64,000 nucleotides of DNA, taken from NCBI GenBank assembly GCA_002633005.1, contig NMRA01000129.1:310628-374627 (forward strand), written 5' to 3'. The stretch comes from Phoronis australis (Eukaryota > Phoronida > Phoronidae). The notes below the pieces were generated by a model. That model ran no database searches. It saw only the letters and a list, made by a program, of their open reading frames with translations, and had not been told where the DNA came from. Each line of letters starts with the position of its first letter. The stretch's first letter is position 1. Shown piece by piece: positions 60,848 through 64,000 of the stretch. The position numbers were made by a program, and so were the translations under genes.

Positions 60848-61333
60848 TTTCAAGGTCATTAAGCTCCGTTATTAATATTGCCTGCTGCATTTGTAGACCT
60901 TGTTGTTGGGACTTGAGGAAGTCATCAGTTTCCTTTGCTTGTTGTGTGTGGTTAGCAAAATCCTGCTCCAGTTTGTTGTGGGTTGCGTCTAGGTTGTTCA
61001 AGTCTGTATTCATTTGCTTGTAAACATGAGACAGATATTTCAGTTGTGCAGAAGTCTTGTTATCCTGGGCCTCGCTCTGTTCTGATAACCTGTTGACAAA
61101 GGTTGTTTGCTGTAATATCTGAAGGCCTTGATTTTGTTGGTCTCTTGAAAAAGTATCGATTCTTTGTTGCATTATACTGGTTCTGTTCTGAATGGTTTCC
61201 ATGCAGTCTGCTTTATATTCCTCGACTCTCATCTTCCATGCTTTAATCGTGCGAGTTTGGTTGGCCATTGTCTTCAAAACAAGAATTTGTTTGTCGCGTA
61301 GCTCTGCTTGTGTCATTCTGAAGGCATCTTGCT
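60848..61333 (-). CDS. nested olfactomedin gene, second half of coiled coil
   Basis: From the frame change at 61334-61336 the protein reads EQDAFRMTQAELRDKQIL and continues about 150 residues of Gln/Glu/Asn-rich heptads (RIDTFSRDQQNQGLQILQQ and so on). It ends ITELNDLE at donor gaaa|gtaaga (GT at 60847-60846), phase 1. The join to the last exon gives ELNDLE-T-KCRDILG. An N-terminal coiled coil before an OLF domain is the normal order for this family and drives multimerisation. Confidence 0.75.
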
Positions 61334-61336
61334 CCC

Positions 61337-61728
61337 TTGTCTACATGGTTCTGGCTAACATCCTTCTGCTCAGCAATTCGTTGGGCAATATCGACTTGGG
61401 CACTTGTTACTGATGTTAGCGTAGTCTCGCACTTATTCAACGCTTTTTCCTGATCAGCCAATCGCTGTTGGAGTTTGTTTTGATTGGCTAACAGATAAGT
61501 CACCTGTTTCTTCAAGTCGTTAACATCCGATACCTGACCCTGTGACTGAGACGCCATCAGATTTTGACGAGCCTCGAGGGAGGCTTGTTTTGTCATCAGG
61601 TTTCCAATCTGCTGTTGTTGCGATTCCACAACATGAACTCTACTTGAAAGAGAGGAAAGTCCAGTCACGTGTCTCTCTTCTCTTGATTTTGAATTATCTA
61701 TTTTTCCAGATTTCTGCCTTAGCTTCAA
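61337..61728 (-). CDS. nested olfactomedin gene, first half of coiled coil
   Basis: This frame reads RVHVVESQQQQIGNLMTK, NDLKKQVTYLLANQNKLQQ, KALNKCETTLTSVTSAQ and AEQKDVSQNHVDK, a heptad-rich helix. It passes into the next segment only if one G of the GGG at 61334-61336 (CCC on +) is dropped. Its junction with the signal-peptide segment is not solved: the frame closes just upstream of 61728 and no good donor was found, so a second indel or a missed short exon is possible. An acceptor-like aaatag precedes GATAATTCAAAATC. Confidence 0.6.
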
Positions 61729-61976
61729 ATGATGTTTTTAGCTTTAGGATTTGGATATCCTGTGAGTGCCTGGCAGCCATGTTTTGCAGTCGACTGCTGC
61801 ATTTTAGTCAGGACTGAAGTCATCATCTTCTTTAGCAAGTCCAGCTCTGTTTTGATGGCGTCGGTCTGGGCACAGCAGTCTGAAGCTGTCGGCAGTACTT
61901 CTCCTGCTGGTCCAATTGCTGCTTCAACTGCTAGCGCATAAGACAGTATTACAGGGAACCACAACATGCAAGCCAT
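61728..61976 (-). CDS. nested olfactomedin gene, signal-peptide segment
   Basis: The ATG at 61976-61974 gives the signal peptide MACMLWFPVILSYALAVEA. It is followed by a Cys pair (SDCCAQ) and the helix TELDLLKKMMTSVLTKMQQ leading towards the coiled coil. The frame stays open upstream of this Met for 26 codons without signal character, so the internal Met is preferred. The 3' limit is uncertain. Secretion fits the OLF domain. Confidence 0.6.
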
Positions 61977-63520
<1,544 letters not shown>

Positions 63521-64000
63521 TAAATGCAGCCATCCATGCATGTTTTAGTTTTATGTAACTATCTGCTGATTATCCAGAAAATTGTTTGGTGGATTAGGGA
63601 TGTGTCGACAGAAGTCATTTTTCAGACAGATTCGACTGACACAGCTTTCTCGGTTGTCCATTTTCAGCGAGATTTGCCATGTCTGTCGATTGTTGTCAAA
63701 ACGAACACAAGCAATTATTGTTGGATGTGCTGGATGCAGTCGAATTTAGGATAAATTTAATTTCCAAAGCACCAATTGATAACCGGGGTCATAAGTGGAG
63801 TGGTGTTGGACTTAATGAATGTGCGTAATGTAAATACTAGGCCTTAAAATCACATCAAGCTCTGTGATTCTTTAAAGTGCGCAAGACCACCATTTACCTT
63901 GTTTTGATTAGTTACTACTGTACACTGTCAACATCATCAAACCCCACGGTCATATTTGTGACGTATAGTGTGCCATGTCCACCAACACGCAAGATTTCTT

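Overview
The window is animal nuclear DNA. Genes are split by GT-AG introns, coding density is low, and the sequence is AT-rich with many short dispersed repeats. A marine deuterostome invertebrate (hemichordate, echinoderm or lancelet) is the best guess. The reasons are an amassin-like coiled-coil/olfactomedin gene, an intron-rich CDKL5 orthologue, and frequent TAGGCCTA palindromes, which I associate from memory with such genomes. No species-level claim is made.

Layout. 0-2.5 kb (+): TIMM8, a mitochondrial intermembrane-space small Tim chaperone, with its CDS in one exon. 3.7-10.2 kb and 22.9-28.5 kb (both -): two paralogous, apparently undescribed secreted-peptide precursor genes, called peptide gene B and peptide gene A here. 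Each has a TATA promoter, a short noncoding first exon, a signal-peptide exon opening two bases after its acceptor, a phase-1 intron, and a last exon. The last exon encodes an RxxR cleavage site followed by a helix-like stretch and a Cys-loop. Promoters, first exons and more than 1 kb of upstream DNA are recognisably homologous, so this is an old segmental duplication. The coding exons are short and split, so simple ORF searches miss them.

10-37 kb is otherwise repeat-rich: fold-back elements, a tRNA-like unit with intact A and B boxes, MITE-like elements, and decayed non-LTR retrotransposon 3' ends. No other supportable gene was found there.

37-64 kb (+): the 5' part of CDKL5. Eight exons encode 239 residues of a Ser/Thr kinase domain and the gene runs off the right edge. 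Intron 7 holds, on the opposite strand (57.3-62.0 kb), a nested gene for a secreted coiled-coil/olfactomedin protein, which carries an apparent +1 frameshift. Two homologous tandem arrays with ~425-bp units (39.2-40.4 kb and 54.7-56.4 kb) carry repeated matches to the CTCF core consensus. One lies upstream of the kinase exons and one inside CDKL5 intron 6.

Assembly notes: isolated single N characters at 5649, 22240 and 49568 each sit between near-identical direct copies (about 175, 930 and 350 bp). These look like unmerged allelic contig ends rather than real tandem duplications. A 26-base N gap lies at 37259-37284.
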